DNA from: an uncultured Collinsella sp.
GTDB taxonomy: Bacteria; Actinomycetota; Coriobacteriia; Coriobacteriales; Coriobacteriaceae
NCBI GenBank assembly: GCA_905209455.1
Contig: CAJLTA010000002.1
Location: forward strand, 62,001 to 126,000
Direction of reading: 5' to 3'
DNA: 64,000 nt
Under the pieces are notes generated by a model that saw only the letters and a program-made list of their open reading frames with translations, was not told the origin of the DNA and searched no databases. Made by a program: the position numbers and the translations under genes. Of the stretch, positions 1 to 6,593 are shown in pieces (within the stretch, counting starts at the first letter, position 1; each line of letters starts with the position of its first letter).

Positions 1-148
1 GCACCGGGTCGACCGTGCCGTCGGAGCTGAGGTTCGCAAACATAAACATGAACATCGTGGAAAGCGCGACGGGAAAGATCGCGCCCCAGACCCACGTGCT
101 CGGCCGGCGCAGCAGCGTCTTGACCGTAATGATAATGGTGTTGAACAT
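1..148 (-). CDS. ABC-2 type transporter permease, N-terminal fragment (cut by window edge)
   Basis: Only the first 49 codons are present; the gene runs off the left edge. The start is the ATG at 148. The fragment reads as a short basic cytoplasmic stretch (TLLRRPSTW) followed by a first membrane segment (VWGAIFPVALSTMFMFMFA). This is the usual N-terminus of ABC-2 family permeases of drug or polysaccharide exporters. It starts 9 bases after the stop of the ATPase gene at 158-1096 on the same strand, so the two form an operon and presumably one exporter. The assignment to ABC-2 rests on the short N-terminal pattern and on the neighbour; the substrate cannot be told. Confidence 0.6.
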   Translation of the reverse strand, partial: MFNTIIITVKTLLRRPSTWVWGAIFPVALSTMFMFMFANLSSDGTVDPV

Positions 149-157
149 GGCTGCCCC

Positions 158-1096
158 CTAGTCGCGCAGCTCGCGGCCGGTGATCTCGAGGAACACGTCG
201 TTGAGGGTCGGCGGCTCGCTCCACACGCGGCCGAGCGCAACGTCGGCAGCGCGCAGCGTGTCGAGGATGTCGACCAGATTGTGCGGACTCGTCTCGCAGG
301 TGCAGACGAGCTCGCCGCCGGACAGCTCGACGCTGAGCACGTGCTCGAGGGCGCGCAGCCGCTCGACCGTGGCTGGCTCGACGGCGCCCACCTCGACGGT
401 CACGCGCTCGCCCATCTGAATCATGCGTTTGAGCTCGTCGTTGGTGCCCTGCGCCAGCACGCGGCCGCCGTCCATGATCATGATGCGGCTGCAGATCTGC
501 TCGACTTCCTCCATGTAATGGCTGGTATACACCACCGTGGCGCCCTCGTCGCGCAGGCGGCAGATGCCCTCCAGGATGGCGTTGCGGCTCTGCGGGTCGA
601 CCGCCACCGTGGGCTCGTCAAAAAAGATGAGCTCGGGCTTGTGCGCGATGCCGCAGGCGATGTTGAGGCGTCGCGCCAGGCCGCCCGAGAGCTTGCCGGG
701 GCGGAACTTGGCAAAGTCGCCCAGGCCGACAAAGTCGATGGCCTCGTCGACCAGCGCGCGGCGGCGCTTGCGGTCGTTGACGTAGAGGCTGCAGAAATAG
801 TCGATGTTCTCGCGCACCGTAAGCTCGTCGAACACCGCCACCTGCTGCGGCACCACGCCGATGCGGCGCTTGAGGTCGTAGCGGGCGGGCGTCATGGGCT
901 CGCCGAACAGTTCGATGGTGCCCTTGTCGTAGGCGAGCAGCTGCAGGATGCAGTTGATGGACGTGGTCTTGCCCGAGCCGTTGGGGCCCAGCAGGCCAAA
1001 GATCTCGCCGGGGGCGATGCTCAGGTTAAAGTGGTCGAGCGCAATAAGATCGTCGTAGCGCTTGACGAGGTTTTCGACGTGGACGATGTCTGTCAT
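158..1096 (-). CDS. ABC transporter ATP-binding protein (DrrA/CcmA-type exporter ATPase)
   Basis: ATPase of about 312 residues that should power the neighbouring ABC-2 permease on the inner face of the membrane. Visible motifs are Walker A (GPNGSGKTTS), Q-loop region (GVVPQQ), signature (LSGGLARR, a variant of LSGGQ), Walker B (LIFFDEP) and the switch His (YTSHYMEEVE). A C-terminal extension of about 90 residues is typical of DrrA/NatA-like exporter ATPases. I chose the ATG at 1096 over longer in-frame starts because MTDIVHVENL is the normal family start and AGAAGG lies upstream. It is transcribed away from the two-component system at 1294, an arrangement common for antibiotic- or envelope-stress exporters controlled by the adjacent sensor. 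The substrate is unknown. Confidence 0.9.
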   Translation of the reverse strand: MTDIVHVENLVKRYDDLIALDHFNLSIAPGEIFGLLGPNGSGKTTSINCILQLLAYDKGTIELFGEPMTPARYDLKRRIGVVPQQVAVFDELTVRENIDYFCSLYVNDRKRRRALVDEAIDFVGLGDFAKFRPGKLSGGLARRLNIACGIAHKPELIFFDEPTVAVDPQSRNAILEGICRLRDEGATVVYTSHYMEEVEQICSRIMIMDGGRVLAQGTNDELKRMIQMGERVTVEVGAVEPATVERLRALEHVLSVELSGGELVCTCETSPHNLVDILDTLRAADVALGRVWSEPPTLNDVFLEITGRELRD

Positions 1097-1281
1097 GAGG
1101 CGGCCCTTCTGTTGATTGCGGCCCGGTACGATTGCATCATCGCAGGAGCCGCCGACGCGCACCAGTGAGCTTTGTCACGAGTGCGGAGCTTGGCCGTGCG
1201 GCCTGCCGACGTCCCCGCTTTGCCGCGTGGGAGGAATGTCACGGTTGCGCAGGCGGTCCCTCCACCACGCGCGGCTTCGCG

Positions 1282-1287
1282 TACAAT
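1282..1287 (+). promoter_or_regulatory. Candidate -10 (TACAAT) of the histidine kinase gene, possibly leaderless
   Basis: TACAAT ends 6 bases before the ATG at 1294, so transcription would start at or next to the start codon. No Shine-Dalgarno sequence lies between them and no TTGACA-like -35 is seen 16-18 bases upstream. Leaderless translation is inference. Confidence 0.4.
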
Positions 1288-1293
1288 ACCCGT

Positions 1294-2439
1294 ATGAACA
1301 GGCTTTTCGACAAATCGATCGTGCTGGCGTGCTGTATTGCGGCCGCCATGGGTCTTGCTGTGGACGCTCGCCTGGTCGCGGCGTTTTGCCTTGGCGTTAT
1401 TGCCACCTCGCTGGCCGAGGTCGTACAGGGAAACCGCGCCCGCCGTGTGAGCGAGGCCGCGAGCTACGCCTGCATCATCGCGGCTGTCTTCGTGCCGCCG
1501 TTTGTGCCGTTTGCGCCTCTCGCTCTCTATGACATCGCGCGACGCGTTCGCCGTGAACGAATCTGGCCCGCGCTGGCGATTGGCGCCGTGTTTGTCTGCG
1601 CGCTTGTCGCGGACCTTCGTGGTGGCGTGCTCACCACCCGAACGCTGCTGTTAACCGCCATCCTTTCGGTTGCCGCCACCTTGCTATCGCTACGCACCGC
1701 CCAGTTGGAGCGCGAGCAGCGGCGCATGCGCCGCACCCGCGACGAGCTGCAGGAACGAGCCCTCGCGCTCGAGGCGCGCAACCGCGATCTTGCCGATCGC
1801 CAGGACTACGAAGTCGAGCTCGCGACGCTCGCCGAACGCGCCCGCATCGCGCGCGAGATCCACGATAACGTCGGGCACCAGCTCACGCGCGCCTCACTGC
1901 AGGCCGAAGCCCTACGCGTGGTCCACGCCGACGAGCCTGGCGTCGCCGCCGATTTCGCCGACGTTAAACGCACGGTTGACGAGGCGCTCCAGCTTGTGCG
2001 CACCAGCGTCCACGCGCTCAACGACAACGCCGTCGACCTTTCCGTGCAGCTCGAACGCATTGTCGAAGGCACACGCTCGGACGGCGGCCCGCAGATTGAG
2101 CTTGAAGTTATGGCCGAACATGCGCCCGCAAACGTCGCCAACTGCTTTGCAGCGGTCCTGCGCGAAGCGCTCTCCAATACCATGCGCCACGCTTGCGCCC
2201 AGACCGTCACCGTACGGTGCATGGAGCATCCGTCGTTTTACCAGCTCATTGTTACCGACGATGGCGTGGGTGAGGTCCAAGCAAGCGGCCGCGGCACCGC
2301 GGAGGGCATGGGGCTCGCCTCCATGCGCGAGCGCATCGAGGCGCTTGGCGGCACCTTCACCGCCGGCCCGCGTGCCGGCGCCGGCGGCTGGCGTGTGTTT
2401 GCCACCGTTCCCAAACAGCAAGGAGATGAGGGCCGATGA
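1294..2439 (+). CDS. Sensor histidine kinase, HisKA_3/DesK-LiaS type
   Basis: Membrane sensor kinase of 381 residues. The first about 130 residues are hydrophobic with several membrane segments and little extracellular sequence. They are followed by a coiled-coil-like linker (QLEREQRRMRRTRDEL). The phosphoacceptor motif is AREIHDNVGHQLT, with the His around residue 192, as in the HisKA_3 family that partners LuxR-type regulators. The ATPase domain has the N-box LREALSNTMRHA and G-boxes (DDGVGE, GMGLASMRERIEALGG). The ATG at 1294 is chosen because the membrane domain begins there; an in-frame extension upstream is low-complexity and lacks support. The stop overlaps the regulator start (ATGA), so the pair is translationally coupled. 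The divergent ABC exporter is its likely target. Confidence 0.9.
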   Translation: MNRLFDKSIVLACCIAAAMGLAVDARLVAAFCLGVIATSLAEVVQGNRARRVSEAASYACIIAAVFVPPFVPFAPLALYDIARRVRRERIWPALAIGAVFVCALVADLRGGVLTTRTLLLTAILSVAATLLSLRTAQLEREQRRMRRTRDELQERALALEARNRDLADRQDYEVELATLAERARIAREIHDNVGHQLTRASLQAEALRVVHADEPGVAADFADVKRTVDEALQLVRTSVHALNDNAVDLSVQLERIVEGTRSDGGPQIELEVMAEHAPANVANCFAAVLREALSNTMRHACAQTVTVRCMEHPSFYQLIVTDDGVGEVQASGRGTAEGMGLASMRERIEALGGTFTAGPRAGAGGWRVFATVPKQQGDEGR

Positions 2440-3065
2440 GGCTCATCGTTGTCGACGACGACCGCTTGGTGGTCGATTCGCTCAAGATTATCTTGGGCGC
2501 CCAGCCGCAGATCGAAGTGGTGGGCACCGGTGCCAATGGCAACGATGCGGTGGCGCTCTACGCCGAGCACGCACCCGATATTGCGCTGCTCGACATCCAG
2601 ATGCCGGGACGCGACGGCCTTTCGGCCGCGCGCGAGATCCTTGAGCACGACCCTGCGGCGCGCGTGGTGTTTCTGACGACGTTCTCGGATGACGAGTACA
2701 TTGTGTCGGCGCTCAAGCTGGGCGCCCGCGGCTACCTGATCAAGACCGATGTCGCTGCCATTCCGCCGGCGTTGGCGCAGGTCATGGACGGCAAACGCGT
2801 GCTCGAGGGCAAGGCGATCGAAGATATCAACTTTGATGGGGCGGACGTCGAGGCCGGCGCGACCCGCCGGCCCGCCGCCTTTGCCGGTCTGACCGACCGC
2901 GAGTTCGAAGTCGCCGAGCTCATCGCCCGCGGCCTCGATAACAAGGAGATTGCCGCCACCGCCTATATGGGCGAAGGCACCGTACGCAACCACATCAGCT
3001 CGATCCTTGCCAAAATGGGCCTACGCAACCGCACGCAGATCGCCATCGCCTACCTGCGAGGGTAA
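2436..3065 (+). CDS. Response regulator, NarL/LuxR family
   Basis: Cytoplasmic DNA-binding regulator of 209 residues, partner of the kinase that overlaps it by 4 bases. The receiver domain covers residues 1-120: acidic pocket VVDDDR near the N-terminus, phosphorylatable Asp in LLDIQMPGRDG (about residue 51), Thr in FLTTFSDDEY and Lys in YLIKTD. The C-terminal LuxR-type helix-turn-helix (LTDREFEVAELIARGLDNKEIA, then GTVRNHISSIL) is complete, with the usual final helix KMGLRNRTQIAI. This family controls ABC exporters and envelope stress (LiaR, YvfU, DesR), which fits the divergent transporter genes. The target promoter is probably in 1097-1293; I could not pick out an operator there. Confidence 0.92.
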   Translation: MRLIVVDDDRLVVDSLKIILGAQPQIEVVGTGANGNDAVALYAEHAPDIALLDIQMPGRDGLSAAREILEHDPAARVVFLTTFSDDEYIVSALKLGARGYLIKTDVAAIPPALAQVMDGKRVLEGKAIEDINFDGADVEAGATRRPAAFAGLTDREFEVAELIARGLDNKEIAATAYMGEGTVRNHISSILAKMGLRNRTQIAIAYLRG

Positions 3066-3125
3066 TTACCCAACGGCCAACCGCTCCGACAGAGCAAAAT
3101 AGCTGTTATCGATTTAATGCCATTT

Positions 3126-3279
3126 CAAAACTATGCCGGTTTACGGGGCTAAGCTCAGGGCCCCCATCCATACCCGCGTTTTCCGTAAAATGACGGCTTG
3201 TCTACCTGCGGTTTTATTTTCACGGATATCGGCATGGTTGGGAGCGCGTGACTTAGCCCCGTAAACCGGCATAGTTTTG
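3126..3279. repeat. Fold-back element, copy 1 (28-base perfect arms, conserved apex)
   Basis: Arms 3126-3153 and 3252-3279 are perfect reverse complements; they begin CAAAACTATGCCGG. The inner part carries the apex TCTACCTGCGGTTTTATTTT at about 3200-3219, shared with copies 2 and 3. Inside the arms, TAAAA before the apex can pair with TTTTA after it. See the finding on covariation. Confidence 0.85.
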
Positions 3280-3387
3280 TCCGAGCGGCTCTGCACGAGC
3301 GCCTCCGCAAGCCTCGCGGGACCAAAATGATCCGTTTTCCTCCGTCCCCAAGGAATCACCCGGAACCGCTCGCCACGAAACCTGCCC

Positions 3388-3515
3388 ATCTACTACGTTT
3401 GACTCGATACCCTTGACCATACCCCCGTTTTCCAGAAAATCGCAGGCGTTCTACCTGCGGTTTTCTTTTCGCATTTTTTGCCGTGGTTGAGGGCCACCGC
3501 CCAAACGTAGTAGAT
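3388..3515. repeat. Fold-back element, copy 2 (different arms, same apex)
   Basis: Arms 3388-3401 and 3502-3515 (ATCTACTACGTTTG and its complement) differ from those of copy 1, but the apex TCTACCTGCGGTTTTCTTTT is kept. An inner hairpin CGCAGG-CCTGCG is flanked by GAAAA/TTTTC, the same position that is T/A in copy 1 and C/G in copy 3. Confidence 0.85.
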
Positions 3516-3624
3516 AGGCCCATTTCATGGCGAACGGGCCACACGGATGTCCTCGCGAGGCCAAAATGATCCGTTTCCCTCTGTCCACGGGAGATCAAGT
3601 GATGTTACGAATATGGTGTCATTT

Positions 3625-3778
3625 CAAAACTATGCCGGTTTACTACGATAAAAACGAGATTCCCGACCACGCGTGATTTTTTCGCAAAACTACAAGCCGT
3701 CTACCTGCGGTTTTGATTTTGCCAAATGCGGTGTGGTTGGAGGTGGGCGATTTATCGTAGTAATCCGGCATAGTTTTG
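3625..3778. repeat. Fold-back element, copy 3 (hybrid arms, same apex)
   Basis: Arms 3625-3652 and 3751-3778 are 28 bases with one mismatch. The outer half matches copy 1 (CAAAACTATGCCGG); the inner half contains CTACTACG, as in the arms of copy 2. The apex TCTACCTGCGGTTTTGATTT is conserved, with CAAAA/TTTTG flanking the inner stem. Confidence 0.85.
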
Positions 3779-3809
3779 TTCGCGACGGCACAACCGCGCG
3801 TTTAAGCGC

Positions 3810-3843
3810 GGGGCCGGTGGGGCAAAATTGCCCCACCGGCCCC
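3810..3843 (-). terminator. Terminator hairpin behind the hydrogenase operon
   Basis: Perfect 16-base stem (3810-3825 with 3828-3843, GGGGCCGGTGGGGCAA) and a 2-base loop. It lies 21 bases beyond the echF stop. There is no long T-run, so efficiency is uncertain. Confidence 0.6.
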
Positions 3844-3864
3844 TATTCCAGTTCTATCCCAGCG

Positions 3865-4206
3865 TTACTCCGGCTTGGTTTCTACTGTGGGAGTCTTGTC
3901 CGCTGCGACTGGGGTGCGGGCGGTGTCCATAGTCAGGCAGTGCTTGGGGCAGCTCTCGATGCACTCACCGCACACCACGCAGGCATACGGGTCGATCGAC
4001 CACGTTCCACCCTTGCGATCGACCGCGAGCGCGCCCGCCGGGCAGCGACGCGCGCACATGCCGCAGCAAATGCACACGTCCATGTCGTTAACGATATGTC
4101 CGCGCAAGCGCTCGGGTACCGCGAGCTTCTCCTGCGGATAGCACACCGTTACCGGCTGCTTGACCATAGAACCCAAGGCCGTCTTGGCAAATGTCAGTAA
4201 ACTCAT
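3865..4206 (-). CDS. echF: Ech-type hydrogenase ferredoxin-like subunit EchF (NuoI-like)
   Basis: Small Fe-S subunit of 113 residues that carries electrons between ferredoxin and the hydrogenase core on the cytoplasmic face. Two complete [4Fe-4S] motifs are visible: Cys45-48-51-55 (CICCGMCARRCP) and Cys76-79-82-86 (CVVCGECIESCP). This matches the family of NuoI and HycF/EchF. It is the last gene of the operon, 7 bases downstream of echE, with AAGGTAGG as ribosome binding site. The C-terminal 20 residues are Thr/Pro/Lys-rich and probably disordered. The call as EchF rather than a formate-hydrogenlyase subunit follows from the six-subunit operon order and the absence of a formate dehydrogenase gene. 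Confidence 0.88.
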   Translation of the reverse strand: MSLLTFAKTALGSMVKQPVTVCYPQEKLAVPERLRGHIVNDMDVCICCGMCARRCPAGALAVDRKGGTWSIDPYACVVCGECIESCPKHCLTMDTARTPVAADKTPTVETKPE

Positions 4207-4213
4207 GCCGCGC

Positions 4214-5302
4214 CTACCTTTCCGTGCAGCTAATGCAGGGGTCGATGGTCAGGATAATCATGGGCACGTTGGCAAGGAGCACGCCCTGCAGCGCATGCGT
4301 CAGACCCGCCAGGTTTTGCGACGTCGGCGTTCGCACGCGAAAACGGTCCAGGTTCTTGGTGCCGCTGCCGCGCACATAGTAATACGCCTCGCCGCGCGGC
4401 TGCTCAATCACAACCTCGCCGCGCGCGCCGTCGGCCGGCGTGAGCTTGGTACGCCCGCCGATACCGTCGTGCGGAATCTTGCCGATAAGCTCCTTGATAA
4501 TGTCCATGGCCTGCGTAACCTCGGCACAACGCACCTGGCAGCGGGCATAACAGTCGCCATCGGTGGCAACAATCGGCTCAAACGCAACCAAGTCCGCATA
4601 GGCACCGTCACCGAACATGCGCACGTCATAATCCACGCCCGAGGCGCGACCGAACGGGCCGACCATCGACAGATCCAGCGCGTCCTTCTTGCTGATCACG
4701 CCCACGCCATGCAGGCGCTCGCCGCAGCTATTGTCGTCCAAAAATGTATGCACCACGGCCTCGTAGTCAGGGCGCATAGCGTCGAGCGTCTGGACAATAC
4801 CCGCCAGCTCGGAATCCTCAATGTCGTGCTTAAGGCCGCCGATCTCGTTAATCGAAAGGATCACGCGTCCGCCGCAAGTGCTCTCGAAAATCTTGAGAAT
4901 CTGCTCGCGCAGGGTCCATGACCGATAGAACAGCGCCTCGAAGCCAAAGGCGTCGGCAAGCAGGCCCAGCCACAGCAGATGCGAGTGGATGCGCGAAAGC
5001 TCGTGCAAAATGGTGCGGATATACTGCACGCGGCCGGGCACCTCGATGCCGAGCATGCGCTCGCAGGCGCTGGCATAGCCGTAGCTGTGGCCCACGGCGC
5101 AGATGCCGCAGATGCGCTCGGCGATGTAGCCAAACTGGTGCATGTCGCGCTTTTCGGTGAGCTTCTCGAGTCCGCGGTGCACAAAACCGATCTGCGGAAT
5201 TGCCTCGATGACGCGGTCGTCCTCGATCACCAGGTCCAGATGAAGCGGCTCGGGCAGCACCGGGTGCTGCGGACCAAACGGAATGACGGAGCGATGTGCC
5301 AT
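4214..5302 (-). CDS. echE: Ech-type [NiFe] hydrogenase large subunit EchE (NuoD-like)
   Basis: Catalytic subunit of 362 residues that binds the Ni-Fe site and interconverts H+ and H2. Both nickel-binding motifs are intact: RICGICAVGHSYGYA (Cys65 and Cys68) and DPCISCTER (Cys356 and Cys359). This separates it from the complex I subunit NuoD, which has lost them. The protein ends directly after the second motif, so there is no C-terminal peptide for a maturation protease to remove, as reported for some group 4 enzymes such as CooH. The start at 5302 has AGGAGG upstream. It follows echD by 5 bases. No hyp maturation genes lie in the window. Confidence 0.93.
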   Translation of the reverse strand: MAHRSVIPFGPQHPVLPEPLHLDLVIEDDRVIEAIPQIGFVHRGLEKLTEKRDMHQFGYIAERICGICAVGHSYGYASACERMLGIEVPGRVQYIRTILHELSRIHSHLLWLGLLADAFGFEALFYRSWTLREQILKIFESTCGGRVILSINEIGGLKHDIEDSELAGIVQTLDAMRPDYEAVVHTFLDDNSCGERLHGVGVISKKDALDLSMVGPFGRASGVDYDVRMFGDGAYADLVAFEPIVATDGDCYARCQVRCAEVTQAMDIIKELIGKIPHDGIGGRTKLTPADGARGEVVIEQPRGEAYYYVRGSGTKNLDRFRVRTPTSQNLAGLTHALQGVLLANVPMIILTIDPCISCTER

Positions 5303-5307
5303 GGGCC

Positions 5308-6027
5308 TTACGCCTCCTTTTTCTGCTTGTCGCGGGCGGCCTTGGCGGCAAGCGCCGCGCGGACCTTGGCCGCTTTCTCGGGATCCATGGCAGCGAGCTT
5401 TGCCTCCATCTCGGCAGCCTTGAGCGCGGCCTTCGCAGCAGTTTCATCGTGCTGAGCATCGGAGCCGGCAGCCGCAGCGGACTGGGCGCTCGCCGCAGCC
5501 GAAGCATCGCCGGCACTCGCAGCGCTCTCCCCTGCAGCAGCCGCAGCCGCGGCGGCCTTCTCGGCAGCGGCCTTGCGCGCCTTGGCCTCGGCGGCGGCAC
5601 GGACCTTCATGGCTTTCTCGCGCGCGGCCTTCACCTCGGGCGTGATGACGCTCATGGGCTCGGCAGTCGAAACCTGGTAGAAAAAGCCCTTAAAGTCGAT
5701 CTGCATGTCGGTGATGGCAAGGCCAAACAGGTCGTGGGCCTCATTTTCAAACGGGAACACCGCGGGGTAATACGAGCTGATGGACGGAATCTCCTGGTAC
5801 TGGTCGATGCCCTCAACCACCAGGTTCTCAATCGCATAGCTGCTGTCCTGCGCAATATGCTCCTGAGCAGCACGAACGTTGATAAACGTATAGACCAAGC
5901 GATACGAGCCGTCGTCGACGTTGCGTTCAGCGTGCATTTGCACAAAGCGCGCGCCGACGCCCTTAAGCGCCTGGACATGCGACAGAAGCTCTTCGATCCC
6001 GACGGTGGTATAGATAGCCTTTTGCAT
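5308..6027 (-). CDS. echD: Ech-type hydrogenase subunit EchD (NuoC-like) with long Ala/Lys-rich tail
   Basis: Structural subunit of the peripheral arm (239 residues). Residues 1-130 form the NuoC/30-kDa-like domain with the family motif FPFENEAHDLFGL and a terminal VSTAEPMS region. From about residue 132 the protein becomes an extreme Ala/Lys/Glu-rich sequence of roughly 105 residues, rich in AAAEKAAAAAAAAG-like stretches. Normal EchD proteins are about 120-130 residues, so the tail nearly doubles the length. It could form a long charged helix or a disordered arm; no function can be assigned. The start ATG overlaps the stop of echC by one base (TAATG), so the two are coupled. Confidence 0.85.
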   Translation of the reverse strand: MQKAIYTTVGIEELLSHVQALKGVGARFVQMHAERNVDDGSYRLVYTFINVRAAQEHIAQDSSYAIENLVVEGIDQYQEIPSISSYYPAVFPFENEAHDLFGLAITDMQIDFKGFFYQVSTAEPMSVITPEVKAAREKAMKVRAAAEAKARKAAAEKAAAAAAAAGESAASAGDASAAASAQSAAAAGSDAQHDETAAKAALKAAEMEAKLAAMDPEKAAKVRAALAAKAARDKQKKEA

Positions 6028-6581
6028 TACTCGGCCTCCTTTGCAGCGGCGGTCGCGTCGCCGGCCTCCGCAGCAGCCACAAACCCATCCTCGCCCAGCT
6101 CAACGCCACCGTCCCAAGTAGCGGCACCGCCCACGGTAAGCGGGTCGCCGCCGGCGCGCATCACGGCCTCCTTCTGGTCCAGGATGCCACACGCCTCCAC
6201 GATGGCGTCGATCACCGTCTCGGGGCGAATGGCGCACCCGGGCGCGTACACGTCCACGGGAATCGCGCGGTCCACGCCGCCGATCACGTTGTAGGCATCG
6301 CGGAACACGCCGCCCGAACACGCGCAGATGCCGCACGCCACCACGCACTTGGGCTCGAGCATCTGGTTGTAGATCTGGCGCACGACGGGCAGGTTCTGGG
6401 CATTGACCGACCCCGTCACCAAAAAGATATCCGCATGCTTGGGGTTGCCGGTGTTGACCACGCCAAAGCGCTCCGCATCGAACAGCGGCGTGAGCGAGGC
6501 CAGCACCTCGATATCGCATCCGTTGCAGCTCGAACCGTCGTAATGAATAACCCACGGCGAGCGCGACATTTTATGATCCAT
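6027..6581 (-). CDS. echC: Ech-type hydrogenase small subunit EchC (NuoB-like)
   Basis: Fe-S small subunit of 184 residues that passes electrons from the ferredoxin-like subunit to the Ni-Fe site. Cysteine ligands for the proximal [4Fe-4S] cluster are visible: SSCNGCD (Cys19, Cys22), VACGICACSGG (Cys83-Cys88) and APGCAIRPE (Cys116). This is the NuoB/HycG/EchC pattern. The last about 45 residues (after GILDQKEAVM) are Ala/Gly/Glu-rich and exceed the family core. The gene lies 12 bases downstream of the fused membrane subunit and is coupled to echD. A short alternative start at Met5 is possible; the first ATG is used because a GGAGGC lies upstream. Confidence 0.9.
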   Translation of the reverse strand: MDHKMSRSPWVIHYDGSSCNGCDIEVLASLTPLFDAERFGVVNTGNPKHADIFLVTGSVNAQNLPVVRQIYNQMLEPKCVVACGICACSGGVFRDAYNVIGGVDRAIPVDVYAPGCAIRPETVIDAIVEACGILDQKEAVMRAGGDPLTVGGAATWDGGVELGEDGFVAAAEAGDATAAAKEAE

Positions 6582-6593
6582 GGATGCCGCCTC

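Larger units (their letters stand above)
3066..3864. other. Gene-free block holding three fold-back elements and two copies of a 29-base repeat
   Basis: No plausible gene lies here on either strand. Short open frames run across the inverted repeats and have no ribosome binding sites or family features. The block consists of three fold-back elements (3126-3279, 3388-3515, 3625-3778), linked by two related spacers that carry the TGATCCGTTT-CCTC-GTCC repeat (around 3328-3357 and 3568-3597), and ends in the terminator of the hydrogenase operon. Confidence 0.8.

Noticed and set aside
3141..3598. Two minus-strand open frames of about 80 codons in the fold-back block
   Set aside because: Their similarity to each other comes from the repeated DNA (HFGPAR-type strings from the 29-base repeat). 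They run across hairpin arms and lack start signals.
3126..3778. Integron attC array
   Set aside because: The variable paired arms recall attC logic, but no cassette genes, no GTTRRRY-type core sites at the element ends and no integrase are present.
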